64,000 nt of DNA from Congeria kusceri (Eukaryota > Mollusca > Bivalvia > Myida > Dreissenidae). The stretch is from the NCBI GenBank assembly GCA_027627225.1, contig CM051033.1, positions 54,110,410 to 54,174,409 on the forward strand, read 5' to 3'. Below are positions 11,325-24,064 of the stretch, in pieces. Both the position numbers and the translations under genes were made by a program. Each line of letters begins with the position of its first letter. The first letter of the stretch is position 1. Under the pieces are notes generated by a model. That model ran no database searches and was not told where the DNA came from. It was given only the letters and a program-made list of their open reading frames with translations.

Positions 11325-12310
11325 ATATGGCCAACATGTGACATATGCATGCCCATCACATTGGTTATTAGATCATCATGTTTTGCTTATGTGGCCATGA
11401 TGTTGATAAGGTGGCTTGTGTGTCCAGCATTTTGGGTTATGCGTCCATCATATACATAGCATAATGTGTCCATCATGTAAGGTTGTCAATATGTATCTAA
11501 TGTGGCCACAAGATGGCTCTTGTCACCACTGTGCGACATATGAGACTAACATGTGGCTAGAGTGGCCACAGTGTGACTATCAGACGGCTTATGTGAACAC
11601 CATGTGGCTTCTGTGACTATCATGAGGCTTATATGAACACCATGTGGCTAATGTGATCACCATGTGGCTTATGCGATTATTTGACTATCATGTGTCCTAT
11701 GTCACCACCATTGGGCATATGTGAGCATCATGTGGATTACATGACACCATGTGGCTTATTAGACCATCATGTGGTTTATGTGACCATCATGTGGCCTATG
11801 TTACCATCATGTGGCATATATAACACCATGTGGCATATGTTACCAACATTTGCCTTATGTGACCAACTTGTGGCTTATAGACACCATGTTGCTTATATCA
11901 CACCATGTGGTTTATGTAACGACCATGTGGCTTATGTGACCAACATGTGGCTTATGTGACCAACATGTGCCTTATGTTTCCAACATGTAGCTTATGTGCC
12001 CAACATGTGCCTTATGTGACCAACATGTGCCTTATATGACACCATATGCCTTATCTGACAAGCATGTGCCTTATATGGCAAACATATGGCTAATGTGACT
12101 AACATTTGGCTTTTGTGAACAACATGTGCCTTATATGACCAACATGTGCCTTATGTGGCCAACATGCGGTTATGTGACCAACATATGGCTTATGTGACCA
12201 ATATGTGGCTTATGTGACCAACAAGTGCCTTTTATGACCAACATGTGGCTTATGTGACCAACATGTGCCTTATGTGTCCAACATGTGACTTGTGTGAACA
12301 CCATAATTTC
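11325..12310. repeat. ~20-bp minisatellite, copy 1
   Basis: About 45 imperfect units of 'catgtggcttatgtgacca' and variants. Frames that read through it are repeat artefacts. The matching array in the other duplication copy is at 46815-47605. Confidence 0.9.
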
Positions 12311-14639
12311 TCTAAACTCACTTGTATCTGTGTAAATGTGTCAATTATGTTGTTTCTATCTCAACTGATGACTTAAATGTTTTTTGCATTTACAATGTGG
12401 GAATTAATCAACCACTGTAAGGTCTATAAGGTCTATCACCATAAGTGCTTAAATGTAATGAATAAAAGCATCATAAGGCTTATATGACCATTGTGTGTTC
12501 TCAATTACCCTTATGTGTTCAACAATAGCTTGACATGGCAAATATGAATTGCCACACTTGTAAAAACACAGGCTATTTTAAAATCTTGGCAAAGTGACAC
12601 ATTTCCCTCATTTAGAACCTAGAGATTGCTCCCCTATAACACATTCATTGGCATAGTTTTCCACATAGGCTAGGGAAAATTTAGTTGTATGATTAATTCA
12701 TCACTCTATACACATGATATGCACGAAAAACCCTCTGTGATCTAATCAATGACAGAAACATGTACAATGAAAAAAGAAACCACTTTACCAGTATTAACAA
12801 AAGTGCAGCTCAAGTATAATTAAAGATAATTACATGCGAAATACGAAATTAAACTATAAATGAAGCACCTATTTCTAAAATAGCATTCAAACAGCATGAC
12901 ACAAGAACCTATTTATCGAAATAGCACAAATCTATTAAATAGCATAAGCACTACATATTCTATACCAGCACTAGTGTTGCAATGAACTCGACTGCTTCAT
13001 ATTTAATTTACATTCCAATCCACAAATCATAACCTTTTTTTGTAAATATTATATAAACTTCATGTACGTGAAAAATAATCCATTAACACAAATCAGTGTG
13101 AGGTTTACATTACCATCACACATGATAAATAATTTACGGATAATTACAATCAATTAACACTATACTAGCACGATCACCGGATTACAAAATAACAGCAGCA
13201 AGTAAAGAGTTCTATAATAAATAATGATATACTAGAGTTTATATTGACCATCACCTTATAAGCACAGACAGATTACAAATACAAGTTTTGTATGAACATA
13301 AGTATAACACAATAACACCACCAATATAACAAGATGATAACATGATTAAATAAGTTTAAAAACTACTCACAACAAACTATTATGTATTTTCATCGACAAC
13401 AAAACATGCTTCAATATAAAAGTTTTGTAATCAAGTAACTTGAAGAATACAACAAAGTTTCTTACAACAAAAGATGCCTTACTATTAATGTTGTTCAAAC
13501 ACACATGGTTAACAAAGTTTTGTGGTTAATTCAAGTAAAATGTGAGAAAATTTGACATGGTTACCAAAGTTTCTAATGCCAAGACACATTTGCTACTAAA
13601 GACGAGCCTTCTCACGTACAGGAGTATATTTCCAAATGCCTAACAAAGGTTACTATCACAAAAGATGCCGTACTATAAAAGTTATGTACCCGAGTAACCT
13701 GTGAGGAATACGACATGGCAAACATGTTTTTTTAATCACGAATGGCACATTATTATGTGGCTTGTGCGAGTAGCAAGTGCCCATTACCAAATGGTTAAAA
13801 AAGGTTCCTGTCAAAAAATACAATTTATTATGTGCTTTTCTCGAGTAACACGTACCGATAACCAACTGGTTAACAAACGTTCGTATTACAACAATCACTG
13901 TGTTCTTGAATGGTTTACAATTAAAATATGGGAAAAGCCATTTTATATCTTATAAAGCAACAAGAAAACAAACATACACGGCGAACTAATATTCCTACCA
14001 CAACTACTTGTATCAGGCATTGTTTTCCATCAACGCTCTCTACGGCTTAATAATCCAATTCAACATAACGTCCAGTGTATTATAATTAAAATACATCGCG
14101 ACATCATGTATAGTGTCATGAATACATAGCATAGTGCAAAAGACAAAAGAGTGGCACAAAAGTAGAAGTAACATTAAGAATAATGACACCATTAAAGGGG
14201 GTGGGGATAAAAACATATAAACTCTGAAATAACATGCTACAGACATGTTCAAAAATATGAAAGCATCTTTCAAAACCATCATTCAAAAGTACTGCAATCT
14301 GAAACAAGCATTGTGGGTGTTTTTGAAAATATTTCATACATTGATCATTATGTCCTCTATGACAACAAAACACAAGAGCAAGTTAAATGAATCTATTATC
14401 TAGTATGTATGATATATTAAAGATAAATAAAAAAAAACACAACATTTTTACAGTTAAGCTGAAAGGTAACTACCCCATTATTTAAACAAGGGTATTTGAG
14501 TTTAACAATGTCCACCCCAGATTCATAGGTATATTTAATGAAAAGGACCCCTGCTCAATCATTTACATTCCGACACCTCTCATACCATAAAACCATACCA
14601 CATATGTTGATAGTTACAATAAGTTTTTTCTTTGTATTA
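12311..14639. other. 3' flank of PARP copy 1, non-coding
   Basis: Homologous to about 47606-50540. It contains degenerate ~78-bp units around 13500-13900 ('ccattaccaaatggttaa', 'ttattatgtgg'), far less regular than the array at 49085-49640. No gene seen. Confidence 0.6.
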
Positions 14640-15290
14640 CTATTTGATGAAAGTTACACGAGCTGTCTTTCTGGCAATACTATCAACTGCATGTTACAAG
14701 ACTTGTCGTTCTTGCACTATCATTTACGAAATAGTACACGAATGGTTTTTATAGGCTATCATCCACAGAATGATACAATAGTTGTCTTTCATGCCCTATT
14801 ATCTATTAAATGATACAATAGTTGTCTTTCTTGCTCTTTCAGCTACGGAAATTACAAGAGTTGCCTTTCTGCATTATCATTAACTGGATGTTACAAGAGT
14901 TGTCTTTCTTGCACTATCATTTACTAAATACCATATCATCTGCATGGTACAAGTTGCCTTTTTTTTGCTATATCATCAACTGAATGTTACAAGAGTTGTC
15001 GCGCTTGCCATATCATCTACTAAATGATACAAGAGTTGTAATGCGTTACTTATCATCTACTAAATGATACAAAAGTTGTCTTCCTTGCCCTATCATCTTC
15101 AAAATGATACAAGAGTTGTCTTTCTTACCCTGTCATCTACTAAATGATACAAGATTTGCCTTTCTTGCGGTACCATCTACTAAATGAAACAGGAATTGTC
15201 TTTCTTGCATTACCGTTTACTGAATGTTTCCATAGTTGTCTTCTTTGCATTACCATCTACTGAATGCTGCAAAAGTTGTCTCTTTTGGGG
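14640..15290. repeat. ~40-bp minisatellite overlapping the PARP stop codon
   Basis: About 16 units of 'tatcatctactaaatgatac' plus 'aagagttgtctttcttgcc'. The last unit (about 15250-15290) is the end of the PARP reading frame itself, so the TAG stop and final codons are one repeat unit. In the other copy only about three units exist (50540-50680). Confidence 0.85.
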
Positions 15291-16058
15291 CTTGGTGTTC
15301 GAGCTCTTGTTGACGAGGTTCGTGTTGGTGAAGTGTAGCCAGACGACCCCGTGTTGGTTGGCCCTGGAAAAGGGAGGCTTAGTGGGCGCGCCGTTCTTGT
15401 AGGCTTAACGGCTGGAGTATCGGCAGATGTGCTCGTGGTGCTTGGGTTTTCAAAAAATTGTGGAGCAGCGTATGACTGTTGTGATGTCGCCGCAGCCGGT
15501 CTTGGTATAGCCGTTGGTAGTGGTGCTTGATTAACAACCGTTGATGAAATAGAACTGGAGGAATGCGAAGAGAGTACAGACATCCTTGGCATAGCTGACT
15601 TCACCGCGAAAAGAATATCCCTATCTTTGGTGCAATTATACTGAATTAGGTACTCTGGATAGTAGGCGTTTTTCTCGAAAAGGATGAACATACTGGGATC
15701 ATCCTCATTATCGACACATGAATCATAGAGCTCATGGTCTTTGCCTGGTTTTTCTGGAGGCCGTTTGTACTCGGGTTTCCCTTTCGTGCAGTAGCCTACA
15801 AGCACCTTGGCCTGGAAAATGAACCTTTCCAGTTTTTTAGAAGGTTTTGTGTACTTGTGACTGTAATGGGCATCTCTAGCGAAGTACGATCCGTGGCCAT
15901 AGCTGGTGCCATTTTTTCCGCACAAACGGAAGTCAAAGTTATTGACGCAGATTCCCCGGACGATATCCAGGCTGTCAGTTCCGTGGAAAAGGTAACGTTT
16001 ATCGACCGGGTTACTGTCTCCTTGTCTCCACTGGTTGTTAAGCATGGTCTTCTCGTGA
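15257..16058 (-). CDS. PARP copy 1, exon 9: catalytic core and C-terminal tail
   Basis: Begins after TTATTTCAG with HEKTMLNNQ. The NAD-binding histidine is in RYLFHGTDS, the tyrosine in GHGSYFARDAHYSHKY, and the third position falls in FEKNAYYPEYLIQY, where a tyrosine replaces the glutamate of poly-ADP-ribosylating PARPs and the isoleucine usual in PARP12. A mono-ADP-ribosyltransferase or an inactive enzyme is therefore expected. After LIQYN come about 120 residues rich in Ser, Thr, Pro and Ala (SSHSSSSISST, YTSPTRTSSTRARTPSPK), ending CSIQ. The stop lies in a 40-bp minisatellite unit. Confidence 0.92.
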
Positions 16059-16719
16059 CTGAAATAATACAAAACAACGATAGTCTTATTGTCTTGTGTT
16101 GTGTTGTAATTTAAGCTACATATTTTTTTGAATTGTTTAATTTGCACACAGTTCCATATTAGACTCTTGGTGTACTTATTTTACACTTGTTGCGGTTATG
16201 TCGCTTTAAAGCTTATTTTTTGTATTTCAGTCTTAATTATCTAAATATGAGGAAATCATAGCCGGATATACTTGTCTCTGAATCAACATAGCCTTAAAAC
16301 ATTTGATGTTTTATGTGCATTGTCCACAAATTATTTTGCATTACCTCAGTGCACTAGCTGTCAATGTACAGTCGAATGGCGATTTTAAGAATCACGATTG
16401 TACAAATTGACGGTATACTACGAAAAAGTCCAGCGGTCCCCTCGTGTTTCCTTCTTCAATGTGAAAGTCATGAGATTATGCGAATTGCGATTTTGCGAAA
16501 ATGCAATTTTGTGAACAATTGTCTCGGTCCCATAGCATTTCATTATGCATAAAAAGATATTATTTTACTAATCGCTATTGCTTTCACAGCTCTTCAAACG
16601 ACAGTTGTTTGCCCATATCTGCCACAATTAAGGGTGTATTAACTCAGCAAATATGACTGTCTGCAAATAACTAGCGGACATGTTTCTTTGACTCCAAACA
16701 CACTGTGTAATAAACGTAC

Positions 16720-16817
16720 TTGCAGAATGCAGACAATAGAGCGTGATTCTGTACTCTAAACACGGCTACCAGAATGTGCCGATGACGAGCCATCGTTTTG
16801 TAGAAATTTTCCGACAC
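16720..16817 (-). CDS. PARP copy 1, exon 8: ART domain, 'RVQN' block
   Basis: 98 nt between TTTGCAG and donor GTACGT. Encodes VSENFYKTMARHRHILV then AVFRVQNHALLSAFCK, matching the family block 'F..T......I..I.RIQN..LW..Y'. It is separated from exon 7 by a 3-kb intron containing an antisense LINE. Confidence 0.85.
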
Positions 16818-17284
16818 CTGCAAAGAAACACAATGGTAAAAATCTGGCTTATGGAAGTTCTTGCAATGTATTCTGGGTAATATTACTACTTTCTTAATGG
16901 TTTACAAACCACGTTAGACTTTTACGTACCGGTAGGTGAAGTGTCCTGTGAAGCAAATACTATTTGTAAATTGGACTCAATAGACATCTGTCACATTGGG
17001 GCAATGCGGCCAAGCCCATTTTTAAAATGTTTTTTACAGTCTTTATTTCACTTAATTCAATGTCAATAATGGAATGGAATTTCGAGAAAACCTTTCTCGC
17101 GAACATAACATAAATTCATGTATACAGCCTAAGCTAATGTTATCGACTTTTCCGATTAGTAGGAATGGGCACTTTGTTGGACCCAGAGAGATTAAAAGTG
17201 CCATGTAACCTTTATTACATTGTATATACCACACTCCACCATTTATAGACTGAATTAACATGTAAATGATCACAACCTACTTCC

Positions 17285-18835
17285 TAAGAACCAATCCGCT
17301 TATAGACAGTTCCACTCGTGCGAGTCGGCTCTACTTCGGCTAGTGAATGATATACTTGATGGGATGAAACATCAAGAGGTTACACTTATAGCTGTAGACC
17401 TTAGTGCCGCATTCAATAGGTCGACCATGACATCCTCATCCAATTTCTGGAGAAGCAGTATGGTGTCTGTGCTTAAGCGCTGGAATGGGTTGACACATAC
17501 CTGCGACCACGCAGCTGTTGTCTGAGGGTGAATGAAACATTGTCAGCTCAACGCGATCTCAGATGTAGTGTTCCGCAGGGAAGTTGTTTGGGTCCCTGGG
17601 TCTACCTGACCTATGCGGGAACTATTTTTGATATTGTGCCCCCATCCATTTCCGTTTTTGGATTTGCGGACGACCATACTGCGAATACACTCTTCTTCCA
17701 ACAACAAACGCAGTGGAGACATCAATTCAGGAGGAACTTAAAGATTGTGCTCTTGTTATCAATGACTGGATGAACAGTAACAAACTAAAAATGAATGCGT
17801 CTAAGACAGAGTTCATAATGTTTGGCAGTCGCCATCAATTAAATAAGTGTAAAACCAAAGAAATTGACGTCTGTGGTGATAAAATTGAATTACAGAATCG
17901 TATCACATATCCGGGCGCTTTTCTCGACGACACTCTACATTTCAAAGAGCATGTTAAACGAAAGTGTAAACTGCCATGTTGAACTTTTTTAAAATCAAGA
18001 GTATCCGTAAATTCATAACCAAAGAAGTGACTGAGATTTTAGTTCTGTCATTAGTGATTTCTCACTTAGATTATTGCATTATGTCATTCTCTATGGTATC
18101 ACTCAGGCAGAAATTGGTATATTGCAATGTATTCAAAATATGTGTGCTAAACTTGTTCTGAACAGAAATATGTATGACAGTTCCAAACAGGCGCTGTTTA
18201 ATCTGCACTGGTTACCCATTAAGGCGAGAATTTATTTTAAAATTCTTACTTACATGTACAACTGTTCTGTTGAAAACGCCCCACAATATCTAATTGAACT
18301 TTTGTCCAGTAAAGTCTCAAAACGCACACTTAGATCCTCAGAATCATCATTGGTTGTTATGTTGTTCCTTTCAATAAGATTTCAATAAGATGAAGACTTT
18401 CAGTCACAGAAGTTTCAGTACTGTTGGACCTAGGCTTTGGAATGAACTGCCTTTGAACATAAGACAAAGCGAGTCAGTGAACACTTTCAAGAAACATTTG
18501 AAAAGTCATTCCTTTAGAGATTATTTTACATTGTTTTGAAATGTGTAGTCACATAACATTAAAAAGAATCATTCTGCTAGTGATTTGATGTATGTTGGTG
18601 TAATTAGTGAATATTTATTGTGCAATTTTCACTTCTATATCTTTCTGAAAGTAAGGTATTTGTATTCTGATGAGTTATGATAACTGATTATTCATGATTG
18701 TCACTTTATTGATGTATCAGTGTAGGTGATGTTTTATTTTTACATTTATTTATTATTGTACAACGCCGTTGAATATGTATTTTATATGTAGAAATAGGCG
18801 TTTAAGCAAATAAACAAGTTTCAAGTTTCAAGTGG
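17285..18835 (+). mobile_element. 5'-truncated LINE, CR1/L2-like, in PARP intron 7, antisense to the gene
   Basis: Broken frames give VNDILDGMKHQEVTLIAVDLS + AAFN (palm motif A, 'DLSAAFD'), CSVPQGSCLGPW (motif B), FGFADDHTANT (FADD catalytic box), INDWMNSNKLKMNASKTEF (the 'W...N.L.LN..KTE' block), FLDDTLHFKEHV, SHLDYC, and LHWLPIKARIYFKIL then a final PRLWNELPLNIRQSES...FKKHLKSH. The endonuclease is missing. The 3' end is marked by short 'gtttcaa' repeats at about 18818-18832. Multiple frameshifts; not active. Confidence 0.85.
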
Positions 18836-20870
18836 CCAAGGGAATTCAAGTAGTCTGCTAATTAATACTGGCCTGAAGCTCATGTTACTGGCCAAAAACG
18901 AATACAATTTACTCTGCAAGTGGTAGCCTGACCAGAATTTTCTGTCCTGATTAGTTTGCCTTTTCTGGCTTTGGTCATACAATCTTTCACAAAGGACGAT
19001 ACGTTTCCATTAGCAATTTAAAAAGTAAATATCAAATGTTGAACATGCCACAATGATTAAAATGTTTCAGCATAGTTTTTTGTGTATGCCACCTTGAAAT
19101 GGGGCTGAACGATTTTGTTCGAAAAATATAACGTAAGACATTTATCCTGACATCGGTTTATTTTTAAATAACATTATAATAAATGTTGAAATAACTTCAA
19201 AAACGCGTGTTAAGGAGATAATTTTAAAACAAAAAAAACAACCTTGCTGCTCAGCAGACTATTATATATAGTTTATACATCGAGTCAGATTGACTGTTGG
19301 CGCATGCGTAGTTATTATTTTCTAATTCAAAACCTAATGTAGCCGTTGCTGAAGGATAGACGCGTCTGTATCGACAGAAAATATATATTTGCATTTTCCA
19401 ATAAATAAACATAGGTTATGTCGATGTTGACGTTTTAGTTTATACAACACGTTTTTTTTGTTATTGGTTAACGAAAGTGAACCGAAATAAATCAATAACT
19501 GAATTGCCGACTTTAAAATGTTCATACATATGCAGCTGCCAAACAGGACAATCAAGAATATTGATGAATTTACATTGGCAAGATACCACTCAAGTTATCC
19601 AGGACTGTCATTAGTCTTTGAAACATGGTTAGTACAAAGTTCTGTAATACAGTATAAATACAGAAAAACGGATTTAAATGCTGAAGAGCGTTGTTTTTAT
19701 TATAGTTTTGGTAGAGAAAACTACTGAAATCGGTATTTATATTGAAAACAAATCAGTATTTGTACTGAACAACTTGACCAATTTAGACATTATCTATGTG
19801 CGAAATTCACCTCGACAAATTCTGTATCCGTGCGTGACAGCTGGACAAATTCAAACGGATGCGCTACGTCCCATGGAAACCATGACGGCGGGAGCTCAAC
19901 GTCAATCACCTGCGGAAGCGCTAAACATGGAGGTCTAAAATAAATGAAAAAAGCAACAACAAATGATACACACTTTTAAGTCACTTTATGTAATATACAA
20001 TCAAACTATTGCTTCATGTAAACAATCAGCAAAAAATATACCAAACTAACACGTGTATTCTATTTTCAGTGATCCAGATACAATTTTCAACACAGAACTT
20101 CTACATATTTACACTTTTTACAGTCAGATATAAGTTAAGTGTATGTTTTGTATTTCCATGTGCATGCAAAAATGATAAACTTTGTGTGCAAATGTACACC
20201 TAGATTTTCTTTTCTGTTCGTATATACTTTTTTCCGCGCATTAATTGCACATGCTCGCGCGTTATCTGGACATCTTTATTTTAAAGCCTAAGAAATCAAT
20301 TTCTATTTAGTTTTGATATATTTCACTTATCCACCCAAACATCAACACATCATATACATGTTATATTTTACAACCTTTTTTCTGTTAATTAAATCGGTTG
20401 ATATTAGGGATGACAACACATATTATAACATCATTCGATTCCATTGTATCTTAATGTCTTTGTTATCACTTTCATCACAGTCGCCAACATGATCATACTC
20501 AGCATTATCACTTTAATAAATAAATATATATACATATAATATATTGTATTATGCTCATCATAATAAAGCAATATAATGTTTTTTGAATTGCATCGTGATT
20601 ATATCACAATTTAATTACCCAATATGCTTTAAAAATCGTCTGCACAACCAACAGTTATTTTACCCTTTCTAAGATTGGTGTTCTACTACACATGATGCCC
20701 ATGTCGGCCTCCAATTAGTGGGGACCGTTGATCATAATCTGCACAAATTTTAACTGACGTGTCCTAACATCAAACAATTGTAAAAACATACCATATTGTG
20801 AGAGAATTAAACTGCACCATGTGTTAATATGAAATTTATTAGTTTAATTAAATTTCTCTATGTGTATTAC
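18836..20870. other. Intronic sequence of PARP copy 1
   Basis: Apart from exon 7 (19811-19934) nothing coding is seen. AT-rich; plus-strand frames crossing 19.5-19.9 kb are antisense shadows of exon 7. Confidence 0.55.
19811..19934 (-). CDS. PARP copy 1, exon 7: entry to the catalytic domain
   Basis: 124 nt between TTTTAG and donor GTGAAT. Encodes PPCLALPQVIDVELPPSW, PWDVAHPFEFVQLSRTD, TEFVE, equivalent to the 'P.YW.P......F..V.L....EY..V' start of PARP ART domains. Phase 0 at its end. Confidence 0.85.
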
Positions 20871-21067
20871 GTTTTATTATCCTGGACATCTCGGTAAGAC
20901 ACAAACAGTGGACGACGTCTGAGTTTCCTAACGGCACCAGTGTCCATGTTTCGCTGTGTCATGGAAATGAAGTCTATCACATACTTCCACTTGTAGTTCT
21001 CCAGTGAAAACAGATAGGTGGGCTGCTTGGCAAGGAACTTTGCCTCAATGGTGTGTTGGAGGGAATC
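20871..21067 (-). CDS. PARP copy 1, exon 6: rest of second WWE
   Basis: 197 nt between TTTTACAG and donor GTAATA. Encodes DSLQHTIEAKFLAKQP, ENYKWKYVIDFISMTQRN, TGAVRKLRRRPLFVSYRDV, matching the strand/helix end of WWE (F...Y.IDF..M.Q.N..TG..R..RRRP). It is the most 5' exon that was duplicated. Confidence 0.9.
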
Positions 21068-21389
21068 CTGTAAAACACAGTGTTTCATTACTTAAATTGC
21101 AGTAAGCTGAAATTATTTTATATCAGCATATTTATATAAACACAGAAGCATCCTTTATTTATTTAAAGTGTCCTAACATGTAAAATTAAGCTGAAATATA
21201 ATGTGCTAAAGAAAATCGAATATATCTATAAATATAACTTACAATCTGTAACACTCATTTCAAATAAAGATGTGTTGACTGAATGAAGTAAACCATGTAC
21301 ATTGACTTTATGCCGTGAAGTCAAGTGCTTACAAAGTAGAGACAAGGATATCAGTGAAACTGATGAATGGGTCCCAAGTGTTAGAAGCG

Positions 21390-21860
21390 AATGGACCCTG
21401 ATACGCTATGCAAAAAGACACAGCTTTCTGGTGGCCATGATGTTTTTACAAATAAAACTAATTTAAAGTATTTTGGTAAAGACCACTTTAGGAACATTCC
21501 TGTGATTAGTTTTCGAAATCCAAGCAGTGGTTTCTTACATGAAGAATTTAAATATACACATTCTATGAAAAATAGCCAACTGGCGGCCATTTTTTAACGG
21601 ACCAAAACCATTTGAGCGATTTGGTAGAGAACCAGCCAATGAACATTTCTGTTAAATTATTTTGATAATTTCCTTGTAGATATGTCGTTTAAAGATGGTT
21701 CTATTAATTGCTCTGGAGGCCAACTTGTGTAGCGGACCGGAACCATTACAGCATCTTTGGTAGAGGACCATCCAGTGAACATTTCTGTGAAGTTTCATCA
21801 AAGCTATCGGTTTCAGAGGTATCTTTTAAAGAAATGTGTACACACGCACGGCCGCACGGA
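21390..21860. repeat. Degenerate mollusc-type tandem repeat in PARP intron 5
   Basis: Two to three diverged units with 'ggtggccatgatg', 'ttggtaaagaccactt', 'ttggtagagaaccagcc', 'aacatttctgtgaagtttcat'. The same family is clearer at 35290-35925. Confidence 0.65.
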
Positions 21861-22069
21861 CGATATAAGCTCGCTGGTCTTCATAAACACCATGGTATCC
21901 AGCATTTTTCAGGCAGTTTTGGAGGAATAGTGTTAATCTTGCAGCTCAGGATGATAATGACGACGACTGTGCAAAGTTCAAGTCATGCTTCTTGGCTTGT
22001 TGTGCTTGTTGTGACAGGTTTATAACCATATACCTTTCCTATATTCACATATATTCACATGTATGTCAG

Positions 22070-22680
22070 ATTTTACGGTAATAGAAACACTTTGCACGTT
22101 TGTGCCAATTTTGGTAAAAAAGTCCCTTGCATCAATCGCCATTTTCGCATTTATTTTCATAATAACGGGGCAACTGATATGGTCCATTTGTAGCTTCTGT
22201 TGAGACCTTACGGTCCTAGACGAACTGTGATAGTAAGGTAAAAATCGGGTGAAAAATGATGTCTCCACCTAAGAGAAAGGCAGTGCTTGTATTTTCCGCG
22301 AACTAAGGGCTGTAATTTTGATGTTTGTGGCCCAAACTGGCCTTTTTTGGCATCTGCTGAGATCTTAGGGTCCTACAGAAACTTGGGTAGTTTGTTAAAT
22401 ATTGGATGAAAAATGAAGGCTCTACCTACGAAAAAGGCAATTTTTGCATTGTTTTACACAAACGGGCCTTAACGCCATAGGTTATGGCCCGAACTGACGT
22501 ATTTTTGACTTCTTTTGATATATTTTGGTCATTTGTGAAAATATGGTCAAAATATTTCACATTAAAAAGAAGCAATAATAGGGTTGCTGGTCCGATTTTG
22601 GCTCATTATGGATACCATCAGAGATTGTATTGTCATACACCAACGGTTTGTTAAGATTAAATAAAAAAAAGTCTTTATCG
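22070..22680. repeat. ~180-bp tandem repeat in PARP intron 5
   Basis: About three diverged units with 'cttctgttgagacctta' / 'catctgctgagatctta', 'tcctac/tag', 'gggtgaaaaatgatg' / 'ggatgaaaaatgaagg' and 'ctccacctaagagaaaggca' / 'ctacctacgaaaaaggca'. Non-coding. Confidence 0.7.
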
Positions 22681-22747
22681 CGATAACGGAAAAATTGTAA
22701 ACGGCAAACGGAAGCGGATATCAGGTAAGCTTAATGTGTGAACGTAC

Positions 22748-22957
22748 AGGTTCAAAAAGCTTCCATTGCCTATCATTGTCCCTCCAGTACCATCGCCACT
22801 GGGTTACGTAGCTGTCCGCTACATCGCCCGCCTCCTTGAAGGACACTGTGGACAGACGCCTGGTTTCTGTCTTTAGACGGCCATGGAGGTCACTAATGGA
22901 GTGCGAGATCTCTTGTCCAAACGCTAGTGTGCAGCTCATATGCTGTTCAGCAGAGTT
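22748..22957 (-). CDS. PARP copy 1, exon 5: WWE core
   Basis: 70 codons between TTACAG and donor GTACGT. Encodes VRRLST-like TRRLSTVSFKE, then TQWRWYWRDNDRQWKLFEP, the W-x-W-Y-W...W signature at the start of the second WWE segment. WWE domains bind iso-ADP-ribose or ADP-ribose units (family knowledge). No counterpart exists in the duplicated copy at 50-56 kb. Confidence 0.85.
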
Positions 22958-23199
22958 CTGTAATAATGAACCATTTATTTACATTTGATGGAATGATAAA
23001 GCACAGCTAAAGTAATGTCCGTCGACTTTTCAGACACCGTCTGACAAGCGATTTGTGTATTTTGCAATAAGTATACGTCCAAGACACATGTTGCATAAAT
23101 TACATGTATCCTTCTTGAAAATAAATGTCCGCATTTGTGTAGTAAATATATACATCAATAAATTGTAATTAAAACATAATTTTCTTCTCACTGTAGCCA

Positions 23200-23640
23200 C
23201 TTACTGAACGAACTTGAATACAATTAAATGATCTCAGGTAATGTCTTCAACTAATTGAGACTGTTTTCCCAGTCATTGTATTAGAATGATAATGTCTGGC
23301 TAAGTTTAAGAAAAAGCTAATTGTAATCTGCAATTTGGAACAATGCCAAATACATAGCGTTTAAAGTGAAAAAGCCATTGAAACAAGGAAATGATCAAAG
23401 GTTGTCAAACGTTAGATCTATAGAGCTTGTTTCTTGTGATTTATTCGAAAAAATACAATTTTAGTATGAATACTTATACGTCAAAGTACAAGTTGCGTAA
23501 ATTATCCTTAATGTTCTCACTGTAGCCACTTACTGAACTAACTTAAATATAATTATATGATGTCAGGTAATATGTTTAACTAATAGAGCTTGTTTCTTGT
23601 GATTTATCCAAACACAAATTTAGTATGAGTTAAAGCCATA
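23200..23640. repeat. Imperfect direct repeat in PARP intron 4
   Basis: 'cactgtagccacttactgaa' plus flank at about 23191 recurs at about 23518, and 'agagcttgtttcttgtgatt' at about 23422 recurs at about 23586. Local duplication, no coding. Confidence 0.6.
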
Positions 23641-23665
23641 AAGCTTTATTCATCTAACAACATAC

Positions 23666-23868
23666 CACCATGCAAGAGTGTGACTCCTTTCCTGGTGTAC
23701 AGAAATCCCGTTCCACACTCTCTGAATCTGACAGTGTGACCCAGTCTCTAAATAACTTCATCTGCCATAAGTAGGGCAGTGGTTCATCGTTATGGAGCCT
23801 TGTGCAGTTACCGTGATAACAGTTGCCATGGATGTATTCTTCGCAGATATTCTTGCTAGATGCTTCAT
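23666..23868 (-). CDS. PARP copy 1, exon 4: fifth CCCH finger and start of WWE region
   Basis: 67 codons between TTCTACAG and donor GTATGT. The finger is CEEYIHGNCYHGNCTRLH (CX7CX4CX3H). It is followed directly by PLPYLWQMKLFRDWVTLSD, the Leu-Pro-Tyr-x-Trp-Gln block that opens the first WWE segment in PARP12 and TIPARP, and by SVERDFCTPG. Joins phase 0 with exon 5. Confidence 0.85.
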
Positions 23869-24064
23869 CTGTAGAAAATAATCCTTGTTACTGGACAAGT
23901 ATTCACATAAGGTGTAATGGTTTATTGTAAAATTGTGACATTTCATGTAACTACAATAGTTGCCATTTTTGGGACAAATTTGGGAAGCAGTCCAATTTTT
24001 TATAGTTTACCTACTTTAGGGCAGATTAAAAGATAAAACAAAACACATACAAAACATGTCTCAC

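Larger units (their letters stand above)
10235..21090. repeat. Segmental duplication, copy 1
   Basis: This block and 42343-55690 share the same order of landmarks. The left edge begins 'atcttaaatgggg' followed by 'gaccagttaactgaaaa' (here) or 'gaccaattaactgaaaa' (other copy). Then come a ~20-bp minisatellite, 'gcattaatcaaccac'-type flank, ~78-bp and ~40-bp repeat zones, and four PARP exons. The right edge is just upstream of the second-WWE exon ('catt actt' at about 21090). Coding exons differ at many positions, so the duplication is not recent. Confidence 0.85.

Noticed and set aside
11416..11959. Two open frames rich in Cys/His/Met on the plus strand
   Set aside because: They are translations of the ~20-bp minisatellite; the spacing of Cys and His follows the repeat period and not a zinc finger.
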